33,210 bases of DNA from Chara braunii. Taxonomy: Eukaryota; Streptophyta; Charophyceae; Charales; Characeae. Position numbers and translations under genes: made by a program. The DNA is taken from NCBI GenBank assembly GCA_003427395.1, contig BFEA01000096.1:2512760-2545969 (forward strand), given 5' to 3'. Below the pieces are notes generated by a model. It saw only the letters and a list, made by a program, of their open reading frames with translations. It had not been told where the DNA came from and made no database searches. This document shows, one piece after another, positions 9,121 to 18,196 of this stretch (within the stretch, counting starts at the first letter, position 1; every line of letters begins with the position of its first letter).

Positions 9121-9330
9121 ACGACGAACACCGGATCAAACACAACGATGCTTCTTCGAAGGTTGTTCTCAATGGGGTTGGGGTGATGATGGGCCGTCGG
9201 TATTCTAGACTGCACACTTGTGGAAAGCAGGAGAAACCGTTGACCAGAGCATCCTCCTTCTGACGAGACTGCACACTATCGAAAAACAAAAGAAACCCAT
9301 GTCCTCAGCGTTTTTCTTCAGCCGCATTCG
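9121..9330. other. Spacer, no supported gene
   Basis: Non-repetitive sequence between two palindrome arrays. Short minus-strand frames overlap it, without features. Confidence 0.35.
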
Positions 9331-9550
9331 AACGGTTGTTGTTGTGTTCGACACGACAATCCTGGACGCCAGGCAGTACCGGGCGTGTGGAAGGCGACGA
9401 TGCTCTTCGGACGGTTGTCGTCGTGTTTGACACGACAACCCTGGACGCCAGGTGAGTACTGGGCGGGTGGAAGGCGACGATGCTCTTCGGACGGTTGTTT
9501 TTTTGTTCGACACGACAACCCTAGGGGAGGGCTGGTACCGCAGTCGGGGT
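9331..9550 (+). repeat. 79-80-bp tandem array carrying an extended palindrome
   Basis: Palindromes begin at 9334, 9413 and 9493. The left arm here is 3 bp longer (GGTTGTCGTCGTGTTTG in the middle copy). The spacer words CTGGACGCCAGG and GGAAGGCGACGATGCTCTTC recur between copies. A degenerate fourth site (GTGTAGGACACAATAAC) is near 9554. The array ends about 170 bp before the likely start of the coding block at 9718, so it may lie in that gene's promoter or 5' UTR. Confidence 0.8.
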
Positions 9551-9599
9551 GGTCGTGTAGGACACAATAACACACTGATAAGAAGCATCGTTTAAAGGG

Positions 9600-9717
9600 G
9601 TTCTATCGTGTCCACCGCAACGACCCGGGACCTGCTTTTCTAATTTGTTGCGTTTGTAATGTTGGCCGGTGTTTCCCTTGGCAGCTTGGCAATTACTAGC
9701 TCAAGGGACTCTGCAAA
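9600..9717 (+). other. Candidate 5' intron end and leader of the following gene
   Basis: A possible branch-like CTAAT is followed by GTGTTTCCCTTGGCAG, which reads as a polypyrimidine-poor but acceptable splice acceptor near 9684, about 30 bp before the ATG at 9718. No donor can be named. This is an inference only. Confidence 0.25.
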
Positions 9718-11754
9718 ATGGATGTTGCGGATACACATCAAGGGAAACGGTTAAGGACCAGGAGCTCTGCGAGTTTCGAGCACTCGCCCAAAAAGTCGAA
9801 GGGAACCCCGGTCACTGGGGTCGAGAAAGAAGGGACGCCTGGGTCTAAGGCGACTTTGCAGCGCCGTTCATCAACCTCTGGTGCTTGTGCATCGAGGTAC
9901 AATGGTTTCAGGTTCCACGTGTCGGTTTAGGGGATCTGACCAAGCCAGGGAGGTCGCATCGCTGCCCGGACACCGGGGCGTGGCGAAGAGTCAGGTGGTC
10001 TCAGTCAAAGGTCTGGTGGTCGCGGTCAAGAGTCTGGTGGTCGTGGTTATGGGTCTGGAGGGTTGTCGGCAGAGCTGTGCACAAGAGACAGCGGGGCATG
10101 GAGACTCTCCGGAGAAGTCTCTCCACGGGCCGTCCGAGGACTCGGAGGTGCCCGTCGTTGACCACACAAAAAAATTCTGGTTGTTGGACTGGGTAGGCGA
10201 CGTTGGGGAGGTTGGTAGTGGTTTGCTTTTGTATGTCGTCATTCAGGAACAAATCAGACCGATAGGTGGTATAGTGTCTTGGTCAGGCAAGCAAAGTCCT
10301 TTTGCAACCTTCGAGATGACTATGCTCCTCAACGGCAAAGGCGAGAGAGTCGCAGGTGTGAAACATGTTGCTGTCAGGTGGGCCAACAACAAAGGATATG
10401 GTAAATCACTTGTGGATCTCTTCAATCGGGATGCAAGTCAAGAACTGAGACTGCTTGATCTACCTATGGTTTTGGACTTCTTCGACAAGAATAAGGTTCC
10501 AGGTCAGGAGGCCGTGGCTCAGAAAGATGACGTCGTTACGGAACCGAAAAGTGTTATGTCAACGGCCGCACTAGGACAGTCATCCAGAGCACACGTGCGA
10601 CCTTTTGTAGGTGCCTTGTGACCCTTGTCAATTCGGTCGTCAGTCTCTACGCCGGTTGTCCCGAAACCAGGATGCATCGTTGGCAAGGGTCTTATTCAGG
10701 GACCGGTGGCGCCGCCAGCGCCGAAGAAAATTCGACATGTGGGAGGGAAAGAGCCGCTCAGCTATTTGCGTGGCATCATGCATTCCTCGACCATGTGTGG
10801 TGCCGATGTCCAACGCCTTCCAGAGCCCACATATTTCGAAGATCAGGGGGAAGGGAGCAGTGGAGAGAGTACACAGAGAGAAGAGGATGAGGAAGGCTTG
10901 CAGGGGCGAAGTAGGGAAACCCGCAGAGAGGAAGAAAAGGATAGTGAAAACACTATCAACGAGAGGGGAGCACAACTTGCACACGATTCTGGGGAGCTTC
11001 ACGTCGGCCACGGGGACAATAGAGATTACGAGCAATCAGACGATTGTCTCGAACACGATGACGAACCACGCGAGGAGGAGCCACAAGAGAAAAGGAGTGG
11101 GAAAGCCCACCCTGCAAAAACAAGAACTCCTTCGTCAGCCCCTGCAGCAGTCGGGGACGTTGAGGAGAGAAAAAGGAAGGCAAGGCAGGAGAGGAGAAAA
11201 AGTCTAGAGCAGAAAAGGAGCAGGAAAGAGTTAGTGCAAAAAAGACAAGTGCAGCCTTTGCCAATGGAAGAAGCAGTCCAACGTGCTCGCGACGTGGATG
11301 CTGCTGTCAAATAAAAGTCAACGCGGAAAAAGAGAGCGACGAAGGGTGGCAAGAAGGAGAAGACAATCATTTTCCCCGCGTCTGAATAACCGCAGTACGG
11401 CGACGAGAGAAAAGGAAAGACTGTCACGAGACGATCAAACTTACAACTCTCGCCAAGTGAACCAGAGGCTTTGCATCTCGGCAAAGGTTTCTTTTTAAAC
11501 TTCAACAATGGTGGTACTCAGAAGAACGAGATACAGTTCATCACTAATGAATTCCAGAAAGTTCTGGGTATTCCAGACGAGGAATTTAGATATAATCAGA
11601 GAGTCCTCGTCTAGAATCGCATTGACGAGATATACGAAGCGATGGTGTCATCAGGTGAAGCGGCCATCAGAGAGAGAACAACACGCAGGACGGGGTTGAC
11701 CACATATTCACTGTATGAGAAACCAATATTGTTGTTGGTTGCTCTGCATGACAA

Positions 11755-11938
11755 ATTGCATGTAGACTCATCGGAGAAAATTGTGCGAGCAAGAAGGGTC
11801 ACTCCTGAAGAGGTTGACAAGAAACCACTGGAAAGGTACTTCTGGTACCCTCTAAGTGGCGAACACAATATGGCAGCAGCAAGAAAATGTTTTCGCGAAA
11901 ATCCAGCCGTGGCAAGTGAGGTGCGGTTGGATTATTAG
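11755..11938 (+). other. ParB/DGQHR-like segment inside the decayed gene
   Basis: The segment reads LHVDSSEKIVRARRVTPEEV, then PLERYFWYPLSGEHNMAAAR. The core SGEHNMAAARK resembles the G-E/Q-H-x-x-x-A motif of ParB/Srx-fold and DGQHR-type proteins, which bind nucleotide or act on DNA. The preceding V-x-P-E-E-V phrase is placed like the N-terminal box of that fold. The Arg normally following GEH is Asn here. The stop at 11936 falls where a Trp codon (TGG to TAG) would fit the flow DY-TTRLLYS. Assignment is by motif only. Confidence 0.35.
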
Positions 11939-13144
11939 ACAACTCGGCTACTTTACTCTCCAGATCAGTTCATGAATCATTATGGGAGGTTGAGCACGTT
12001 CCAAAATGCGAAGGACAAATGAAACAGTCCGCCTCATCAGAGCACCGTTGTTCGGGATACCAGGAAGTTGTGGAATGCATCCGATTGTCCTGAAGCCAAA
12101 GGCGGACAGAGAGCTGATGTCAAAAATGCAGAGTATAGGAAGTTCGCTGGAAAGGCTCTTAGAGTGACTGATCTTGATCATTACATTAGTATGTCACTTG
12201 GTCAATGGAGTTCATAATGGTCCGACTTCCTTGGTCCATACATTATTTTAGCTAGGTCGTCAGACGATGTATTTAAAAAGGTAGAGCATGTATATGCTGC
12301 TTGGGAAAGCGGACAACTGCCTGAGAGAGATGCTGTGAAGCATGTCACCAAACAAGGTGAAGCGGGAAAAGCACAAAGGTCAGGTCCCGGTTTTGAGGTG
12401 AAGGGTGGATCGAGGGTTCTTGTGCATTGGGTTCCAGGTACAAAAGGACCTGGTTTCCTTGTTCCAGTGCACGATCCGGATGTTAAATCATGGAAATCAC
12501 TTTCCTCGTTAGAGAGGCGTGAACAACTACTGATATTACGTGTTATCCTAGGAGGTCCTGTCATCTTGGCTCCAAAGCAAAGCAAAGCTGGGAAAGATGT
12601 TGGGTAACCTGGGTTAAATTCCATGGAGACATATGTTAAAGTCGTGAAAATAGAGAGAGCATTGTTGCAAATGTTTCATTACTTCACCTTCATTTCAGAC
12701 CCAACCAAGAAGCCGTTGGATTGGAAGGACCCTTTCGTCATGGACTTGGCTGATTAGTTCGAGAAATACCGTGGTCAGGGCCTTACTTATGAGAAATGGG
12801 TTGATCTGAGGCAGCATTTCAAAACTTTGCCTTGGAGAAAGTCGTTCCCGCCAACACTAGGAGGCGAAGATGAAAAAGGCAAACAAGGTTTTGAGAAAAC
12901 CCGAACTCTCACTGAAAAGTGTCGTCAAGAGTTCGAACATTTTATGGAGAAGTTGTTGCATAGGTCAGCAATGTGAGGATCGGAGAGCATTCGATTCTCA
13001 AGACAAGCGAAATACATACACTTCCAAAAACAGAACGTCAAATCTGTTTTTGTGTCTTTCCAATGATATCCTAGTGATGTATCTGATGTTGTGGATAGTA
13101 AAGAGATCTAAAGGGTCATCCCGCATCTAATATGCCACATCTCG

Positions 13145-13933
13145 GTGCTTGACTTGTGTCATCCAACTCAAATGAGCAAGTGGACGAAGCCGGTTTTTTA
13201 TGGACTCTGGAAGTTCATGCAAATGGTGGGAGGGGAGTATTGGACATTGTTATGCTTTATTCCTCGCTCTTGTGAACTCATCTTTTTCAGGCGAGTGGTG
13301 AGGTGGGGTGTTCTCATATCACTCGCCAAGTGGATTCGACAACAACAACAGAAGGTGCGGAATCCCTACAAGGTCGCAAATTTACCGATGGAAGATACAT
13401 ACAGGATGGTCGTGATTATGTACTCTAATGACCTCGACTACCATCCGAATACTATTCCGTTGTTCGAAGATATCCAACCAGTGGAGTCATCTTCCAGTTC
13501 TCGAGCGAGTGATATTTCCACACTTGCACGGCCGGAGCGAAAGCCAAAGATGTTGACGAATGTAGTGGAGAATAATTTTCTTTCAACGAAGTGGAAAATG
13601 ACAGGTATGGAGCCGAAAGAGAAAGCCGTGTACGAAGGAATGGAGAGGGAGCCGAACGCAATGGTACAGACGTTAAAGCACTTTTGTCCAGCGGATGAAG
13701 CTATTGTGTTCTTGGGAAAGCGTTATGCAGCAGTAGTGTGGGAGTTGTTGAAAAAACATCGTCATTGCATAGTCTTGGAAGGCGAGGATATGAAGTTTGA
13801 CTTCCTTGCGCAATTCATGAATAAAATGGTTGGCACTCAAGATTATTATGCAAAATTCATGAAGCCGCCACCCCGCCATGATGAAGCTCACGATTTTGTA
13901 CACAAAGTGGGTCAAAATATATCGAACATATGA
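13145..13933 (+). other. Possible eroded class-beta DNA methyltransferase-like region
   Basis: This stop-free section begins VLDLCHP and continues WTKPVFYGLWKFMQMVGGEY and WTLLCFIPRS. It ends DEAIVFLGKRYAAVVWELLK followed by HRHCIVLEGEDMKFDFL. In class-beta N4/N6 methyltransferases a DPPY-like loop precedes a C-terminal Gly-rich AdoMet motif with a downstream acidic residue. LDLCHP and the FLGK...VLEG stretch are in that order and at a plausible distance, but neither is canonical. ParB-like plus methyltransferase combinations are known in phages and plasmids, which is why I raise it. Other Rossmann-like folds are equally possible. Confidence 0.25.
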
Positions 13934-14625
13934 GAGTTCTTATTCAAGAAGCGGCCAGAAAACAGAGGAGACCGCTTATATGTTGCACGCAGGCGAAAAG
14001 TTGAGGCTCTTTTACGAGGTTATCATAAGACCTCTTCAGATAAAGAAATTGCATTGCTCGACCGATTGGAATTTATGTACTTTGATCAACAAATCGGTGC
14101 TTTCACGCTCGCCGCCTATAATACGTCCTTTCCAAATGGGGAACAGTTCGACGCTGATGACTCAGAAGAAAAAAGTGTCAATGGTACTTTCCAAGCGGCC
14201 TTAGCGGGTGAAAGGCAAAAGGCAAGTACCTCGTGTGCTCAGAAGGTGGTTGTAACAGGGTCGTCATCATGGGGTCCTTCAATCGAAACTTTGGGTATTG
14301 TCCCTACCGTTGTGCCAACACATGCGCTACCTTCACCTCAAGGAATGACTACACCTCTTGACATTAAAATCGCTTTTGCAGCAGGAGTATCTTCATCTGG
14401 AGGATTGATGTCCGATCAAGCATTGCCCTTGATAACTCTGTTAGGTAATGAAAGCTCCCCCGAGTTATTAGCGAATTTGGAACGTCTCCTTCGTTCTCAG
14501 ACCGCACAACCTCAACCTTCAGAGGCTCTGGAGTATGAGATTGGGGATAAGATCCCTGCGGACATTGCCAAATTACCAGATCCTATCGTTTGTTGAGATG
14601 ACTATACAACGATGGATGGTGATGC

Positions 14626-15163
14626 ATGGGTCACGACACCGTGTGGCATCCACAATATTTTAAGCCAGCATTGGCGAAAGGACAATGGGTGATGGCCATA
14701 AAACAAGACGGGCAGTGGCGATTTTGTTCTCACGGACATATGCTGCAGTCCAAGTTTTATAGACATGCAGAGGACCAGATCGGGGTACGGCTTGGTCGAT
14801 TGAATCCTAATGTTACTCTGAAAAGAGTGGAAACAAAGAGGAGAGAGATTTTTAAGGAGCTCAAAGCATTGCGACGACTCGAGTACTTAGAAGAGTTCTA
14901 TGATAGAGAAACAAGCCCAGCATACGAATACAACTGGCATATCGGAGAGGGCGACAAGCTTGGAGGGGGAGAAGAAGAAGGCCCCAGCGGTGGCGCAAGT
15001 GGAGAGGGATTTGAACCCGCAAGTGGTGGTGAGCGAGGATATGATAAGGAAGGGAGTGTTGGAGATGGAAAAACGTGCCAACCGCCTAGTTCCAGCCAAC
15101 GAACAAGAGATACTAGAGAAGGGCAACCTCATCCTCAACATGAAGGAAGCGATAGTCCTATAG
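14626..15163 (+). pseudogene. C-terminal part of the decayed gene, shifted frames
   Basis: Reading at 14626 gives MGHDTVWHPQYFKPALAKGQ, then basic sequence to about 14900. There the +1-shifted frame takes over with EKKKAPAVAQVERDLNPQVV and a charged helical stretch (LEMEKRANRLVPANEQEILE). The 14626 frame runs on to 15198 as Gly/Ser-rich sequence, which I regard as a shadow. Two compensating indels, or a missed small intron, would explain the switch. No domain is recognised. The helical stretch could be a coiled coil. Confidence 0.4.
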
Positions 15164-15425
15164 GAGGACATACGGATATCGGTAGTTTGCAGCAGTGAAA
15201 ATGTTCCTAAGTGCAGAAGGACAAGTTTATGGATGTGAAGGTGGACTAAGTGCCACCACAACACTCACAGATGCGACTATAACAGATATTGTATGGCGTG
15301 ATACCAGTGGCGCAAGTGTCGTCCCGATTGTCGAGAAGGCCATTGTTGGCAGCCTGCATGGCCACATGTGGGAGTCAATGGATATTATGTCATGTGGGTT
15401 GGAAAGTCAGGCAAGACCAATGACA

Positions 15426-15743
15426 TCAATGGACGAAACTATGTTCGTGGGGGAGCTGGAGCTGCGGGTCGAGCCTAACACTCCGCTAGATGAAGAGACA
15501 CTCAGAGGTGTCTTGGACATTCCTACCAAATTTTGAAGTCCGATATCATCGCAGAAGGCACGAGAAATGTCTGATGATGCGCCTACTGTATGTGTAACGG
15601 CGGCATCAATGGAAAAAACCATGTTTGTGGGGGAGTTGGAACTGCGAGTCGAGCATGACACTCCATTGGATGAAGGGACACTCGAAGGCGACTTTGAGAT
15701 TCATACCGAATTTCAAAGTCTGATATTATCATAAAAAGCATGA
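15426..15743 (+). repeat. 180-bp in-frame internal duplication (60-residue unit)
   Basis: Two units start at TCAATGG, 15426 and 15606, exactly 180 bp apart. Both encode SM-[DE]-[EK]-TMFVGELELRVE followed by TPLDE-x-TL. Stops in one copy face sense codons in the other: TGA at 15534 faces CAA at 15714, CAG at 15552 faces TAA at 15732, and CGA at 15561 faces TGA at 15741. The ancestral unit was therefore open, and the stops arose afterwards from Gln and Arg codons. Confidence 0.85.
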
Positions 15744-15982
15744 GAAGAGTCTCAACATGCGACACTCTTGAGGGGCTCATGGGGAAAGAAGCAATCCAAG
15801 TACCCGACATCACTACGACCGAGCAACATACACCTGTGGAGGAACTTGAATAGAATATACTTCAAACTCCTGTACAACAGTTAAGCCCACTTGTCAAAGG
15901 CATAATAACCATCGAAGAATCCCCTGTCACATCAAGGCAGTTGGGAGGTGCGAAAGAAGAGCGTGTTGAAGGGAAACTGACA

Positions 15983-16117
15983 GTAAGTCGCCGAGGTGAG
16001 CACTTACCTCGCTCAGGGAACATGTGTGTAATATTGTGTCTAACACATAAGCTCATCTTTTTTTTTTTTGCCACACTTTGTTAAAACTGTTCTTTGTTTT
16101 TTTTTCCATTTATATAG
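15983..16117 (+). other. Candidate intron, 135 bp
   Basis: A strong GTAAGT donor at 15983 follows the coding-like stretch ending EERVEGKLT. The candidate ends in a T-rich tract (TGTTCTTTGTTTTTTTTTCC) and the acceptor TATATAG at 16111-16117. The interior has a T-run and no continued coding. The size is typical of a plant or algal intron. The presence of introns argues that this locus is not a processed retrocopy. Confidence 0.5.
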
Positions 16118-16164
16118 CGTGCATTTGTGGTGTGTCAGAATCGGTACCATAAAGTAGAAGATTG
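16118..16164 (+). other. Candidate 47-bp exon
   Basis: Between the two candidate introns the bases translate to RAFVVCQNRYHKVED plus the first two bases of a Trp codon. The Cys and His residues (C-x4-H spacing) fit the start of a zinc-binding module continued in the next exon. The exon is bounded by TATATAG and GTAAGA. Confidence 0.4.
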
Positions 16165-16301
16165 GTAAGACTTTCTTACTATTAATGGTTATTCACATTC
16201 ATGTTGTTTAAGCAAATTTCTAATAGTATGAAATTGAACGTCACGCATATTACTTGTCACTATCGATCATGATTGTGGTCTTTACGTTGATGAACATGCA
16301 G
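16165..16301 (+). other. Candidate intron, 137 bp
   Basis: The donor GTAAGA is at 16165 and the acceptor ATGCAG ends at 16301. The interior is AT-rich and not coding. Joining the exons exactly as drawn gives a stop shortly after, so either the acceptor is a few bases off or the downstream exon has suffered an indel. Confidence 0.4.
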
Positions 16302-16404
16302 GTCTGCGTAAAGGACTGTGGAAAGCGCCTCGCATGCACTCACAAAGGAACAGTGACAAAAATATTATACGTCGTGGTTTGCAAGCCCTGTCAACACTGC
16401 CGCT
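16302..16404 (+). pseudogene. Cys-rich exon fragment interrupted by a MITE
   Basis: One frame reads VCVKDCGKRLACTHKGTVTK, then VVVCKPCQHC. It has six cysteines and two histidines in about 33 residues, spaced like a treble-clef or PHD/RING-type zinc module. It runs directly into MITE copy 2 at 16405. The coding probably resumed after the MITE, where basic coding-like sequence (KKIRRRIEHVTIPFVKPVAL) is seen at about 16928. The zinc-module reading is an inference from Cys/His spacing. Confidence 0.35.
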
Positions 16405-16919
16405 CAACAGAAAAATTCACACGAGAAATAAAAGTTGAAAAAACATCCCATAAAAAGAAATCCTTCATATTTATAAATTATCATTTTAGTCCAATTCCAA
16501 AATTTTCAATTTAATTTGATAAGTTCCCATCTAAATATGAGTTTTTCCTTCCAACTACATCTATTTGTTCAAGATGGAATGAAAGTCGAGACAAGTTTAT
16601 GAAATGTTTTAATCAGACTTTCATTCTACTACAACAAATATCGTCTAATTTATATTGGATTAACCTATTTATGACTGGAAATCCTTACTTAGAATGATAG
16701 TCCAATTAAAATATTTCATGAACTTATCCAGACTTTCATTCCATCTTTAACACGCAGTTCAAATAAGAAGGGATACCCCATTCTTGAAAGGAAAGTTTTC
16801 AAGTAAGACGAAAAATTTAAAAATTTGAATGACATTTTTTAAGATGGAATGGAAATTTGAAATTTAGAATGTAATTGTACTCTAGAATGATTATTTAACT
16901 CTGGTAAATTTTTCTGTTG
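16405..16919. mobile_element. MITE family copy 2, inserted in the decayed gene
   Basis: The element begins CAACAGAAAAATTC and ends AATTTTTCTGTTG. It is in the opposite orientation to copies 1 and 4. The internal arm GATGGAATGAAAGTC and its reverse complement are present. It separates the Cys-rich exon from the protease part of the gene. Its flanking dinucleotides are CT on both sides. It has no coding capacity. Confidence 0.85.
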
Positions 16920-17263
16920 CTTTTGCCCAAAAAGATTAGAAGACGCATCGAACATGTGACGATCCCGTTTGTGAAGCCAGTTGCCTTAAGGATGTTTAAA
17001 GTTGTGAGAATAGACATCAAACAATGAAAGAAATTGCACCGTGAAGCTTCCACGTTGTCTATTGTGGAAAGCCGCAGCGACAGCGAAGTAGGCAAGCAAG
17101 CACCGTCATCAACTCGTGTCCACTTATTGTATCGTTTTTCAAAAAGGCATCACTAGTACTGAAGTCTTAGACATACCGTTGTTGTTTACGTGTCTGTTTC
17201 TATGAAGTATCTGGCCCGTCGTTCAAGATTTCTCTAGCAACCGTACGCCTCACTGAGATCGAG
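16920..17263 (+). pseudogene. Linker between MITE and protease, decayed coding
   Basis: After the MITE one frame gives a basic stretch (KKIRRRIEHVTIPFVKPVAL...) and, past a stop, SIVESRSDSEVGKQAPSSTR. Immediately before 17264 another frame gives FKISLATVRLTEIE, which leads without a stop into the protease ORF. The stretch therefore looks like exonic linker with two or more lesions, or an exon-intron-exon arrangement that I cannot resolve. Confidence 0.35.
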
Positions 17264-18016
17264 ATGAAGTCTGTTGAAAGAACTGTGAGTGTCGGTGAAG
17301 ATAACGAAGAATATGACATTGTTGTTTACAAGGGTGACTGGAAGGTGGAAAAGAAAGACATCACGGTCATCATCGAAGATGGACGATGGTTGAATGACGA
17401 AGTCGTGAATTTGTATCTGCTAGCTATCTAGATCAACAACGACAATGCCAGATAAAATTTGATGTTCATAGAAGAGATTAAAGACGAGAGTCCCAATGAG
17501 ATTTCATCTGTGTATATTTTAGATTCATTTTTCTATGTCAGATTTACATTTGCAGTGTCGAGAGAAATTGCTTACTGTGAGGAAATGGAGTGGGTTAGTG
17601 AAAAAAATATTTTTGATTTCAACTTTGTACTTATCCCTCTTAACTTTGGGAACCACTTGGCTTTCGCATGTGTTAGAATAGACGGCTGCAAATGTGAATT
17701 CCTCCTTATAGACTCTCTTTGTCCTGCTGACCGCCTCGCACTGTTTGAACTATTAGCCGCGTTCTTTAGAATGAAGTTTCATCATCAAAATCTGCATGAA
17801 AGATATCACGTAGACGACCTTACAACATCTTTCAACACATCGCTTGATGGAATATCTGTAAAACTGGATGATTGTAGTTGTGGTGTTTTTATGTTAGGTT
17901 TTGCATCTTTGCTAGCGAAAGGTCACTTTCCTCCGTTCAAATTCTCGCAAGACAACATCCCACATATGAGGCATAAAATCGCATTCGACATTTTGTCGAT
18001 GGTCAAGCATGAGTGA
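17264..18016 (+). pseudogene. Ulp1/SENP-like (C48) cysteine protease domain, damaged
   Basis: A continuous frame of 250 codons holds the landmarks of SUMO/Ulp1-type proteases in order. GRWLNDEVVNLYL at residues 40-52 matches the WLND entry motif, the His is in FGNHLAFACV (about residue 131), the Asp is in LLIDSL (about 150), and the Cys is in DDCSCGVFML (about 206). Such enzymes cleave SUMO or related modifiers, and plant transposons often carry them. Lesions are a TAG at 17429 and a TAA at 17453, only eight codons apart just after the WLND motif; a Lys six residues before the catalytic Cys, where the oxyanion-hole Gln normally sits; and Leu in place of the Trp that usually follows His. The catalytic triad itself is intact. 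An internal start at 17462 could yield a 184-residue product without the entry motif. Confidence 0.8.
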
Positions 18017-18043
18017 ACATTTCAGATATGTGGCTTATGATAT

Positions 18044-18196
18044 CATTCAACACTTTGTTGATGGTTGATAATAGTTTCAATGGTTGGTATGTGCCATTCA
18101 AAACTTTGTTGATGGTTGAGAATCGTTTTAGTGGTTGGTATATGTCATTCAACGTTTTGTTGATGCTTAATCGTAGTTTCAATGGTTGGTATTATT
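18044..18196 (+). repeat. 51-bp tandem repeat, three copies
   Basis: Units starting CATTCAA at 18044, 18095 and 18146 are 51 bp apart and share TTTGTTGATGGTTGA and TTTCAATGGTTGGTAT. As 51 is 17 codons, a frame stays open through all three (unit like SFNTLLMVDNSFNGWYV). That frame begins by overlapping the protease stop and is probably accidental. The array lies 28 bp past the protease stop, in the presumed 3' UTR. Confidence 0.85.

Larger units (their letters stand above)
9718..15982 (+). pseudogene. Large decayed gene with ParB/DGQHR-like and possible methyltransferase-like regions
   Basis: The ATG at 9718 opens a basic N-terminus with nuclear-localisation-like KRLRTR and SPKKSKG. The same frame continues past stops near 9930 into a Gly/Arg-rich tract (ESGGLSQRSGGRGQESGGRG, about 9985-10050). 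From about 10140 to 14596 a second frame is kept for about 1,485 codons, interrupted only by stops at 10619, 11312, 11387, 11612, 11936, 12020, 12215, 12605, 12755, 12974, 13064, 13109, 13931 and 14594. Random sequence would give about 70. The frame then shifts briefly (protein-like sequence at 14626-14900), returns (14900-15163), shifts for 15195-15720, and returns at 15740-15982 before a splice donor. Highly charged coiled-coil-like sequence lies at about 10850-11300. I do not recognise the whole protein. The conserved frame with scattered nonsense changes indicates a once-functional gene of over 1,900 residues. Alternatives are a transposon-borne ORF or a multicopy nuclear gene family. Confidence 0.6.

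Noticed and set aside
3544-9562. CRISPR-like array
   Set aside because: Spacing varies from 46 to several hundred bp, the spacers themselves repeat, and the setting is eukaryotic with no cas genes.
9718-14596. Alternative genetic code or programmed readthrough
   Set aside because: All three stop codons occur, and in the 180-bp duplication stops face Gln or Arg codons at non-matching positions, so simple mutation explains them better.
16405-16514. C-terminal part of the 86-aa frame starting at 16254
   Set aside because: It runs across an intron-exon boundary and into MITE sequence, so the frame as a whole is accidental.
9718-18016. LTR retrotransposon interpretation
   Set aside because: I see no reverse transcriptase, integrase or gag zinc knuckle, no primer-binding site and no flanking direct repeats. 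Introns are present instead.
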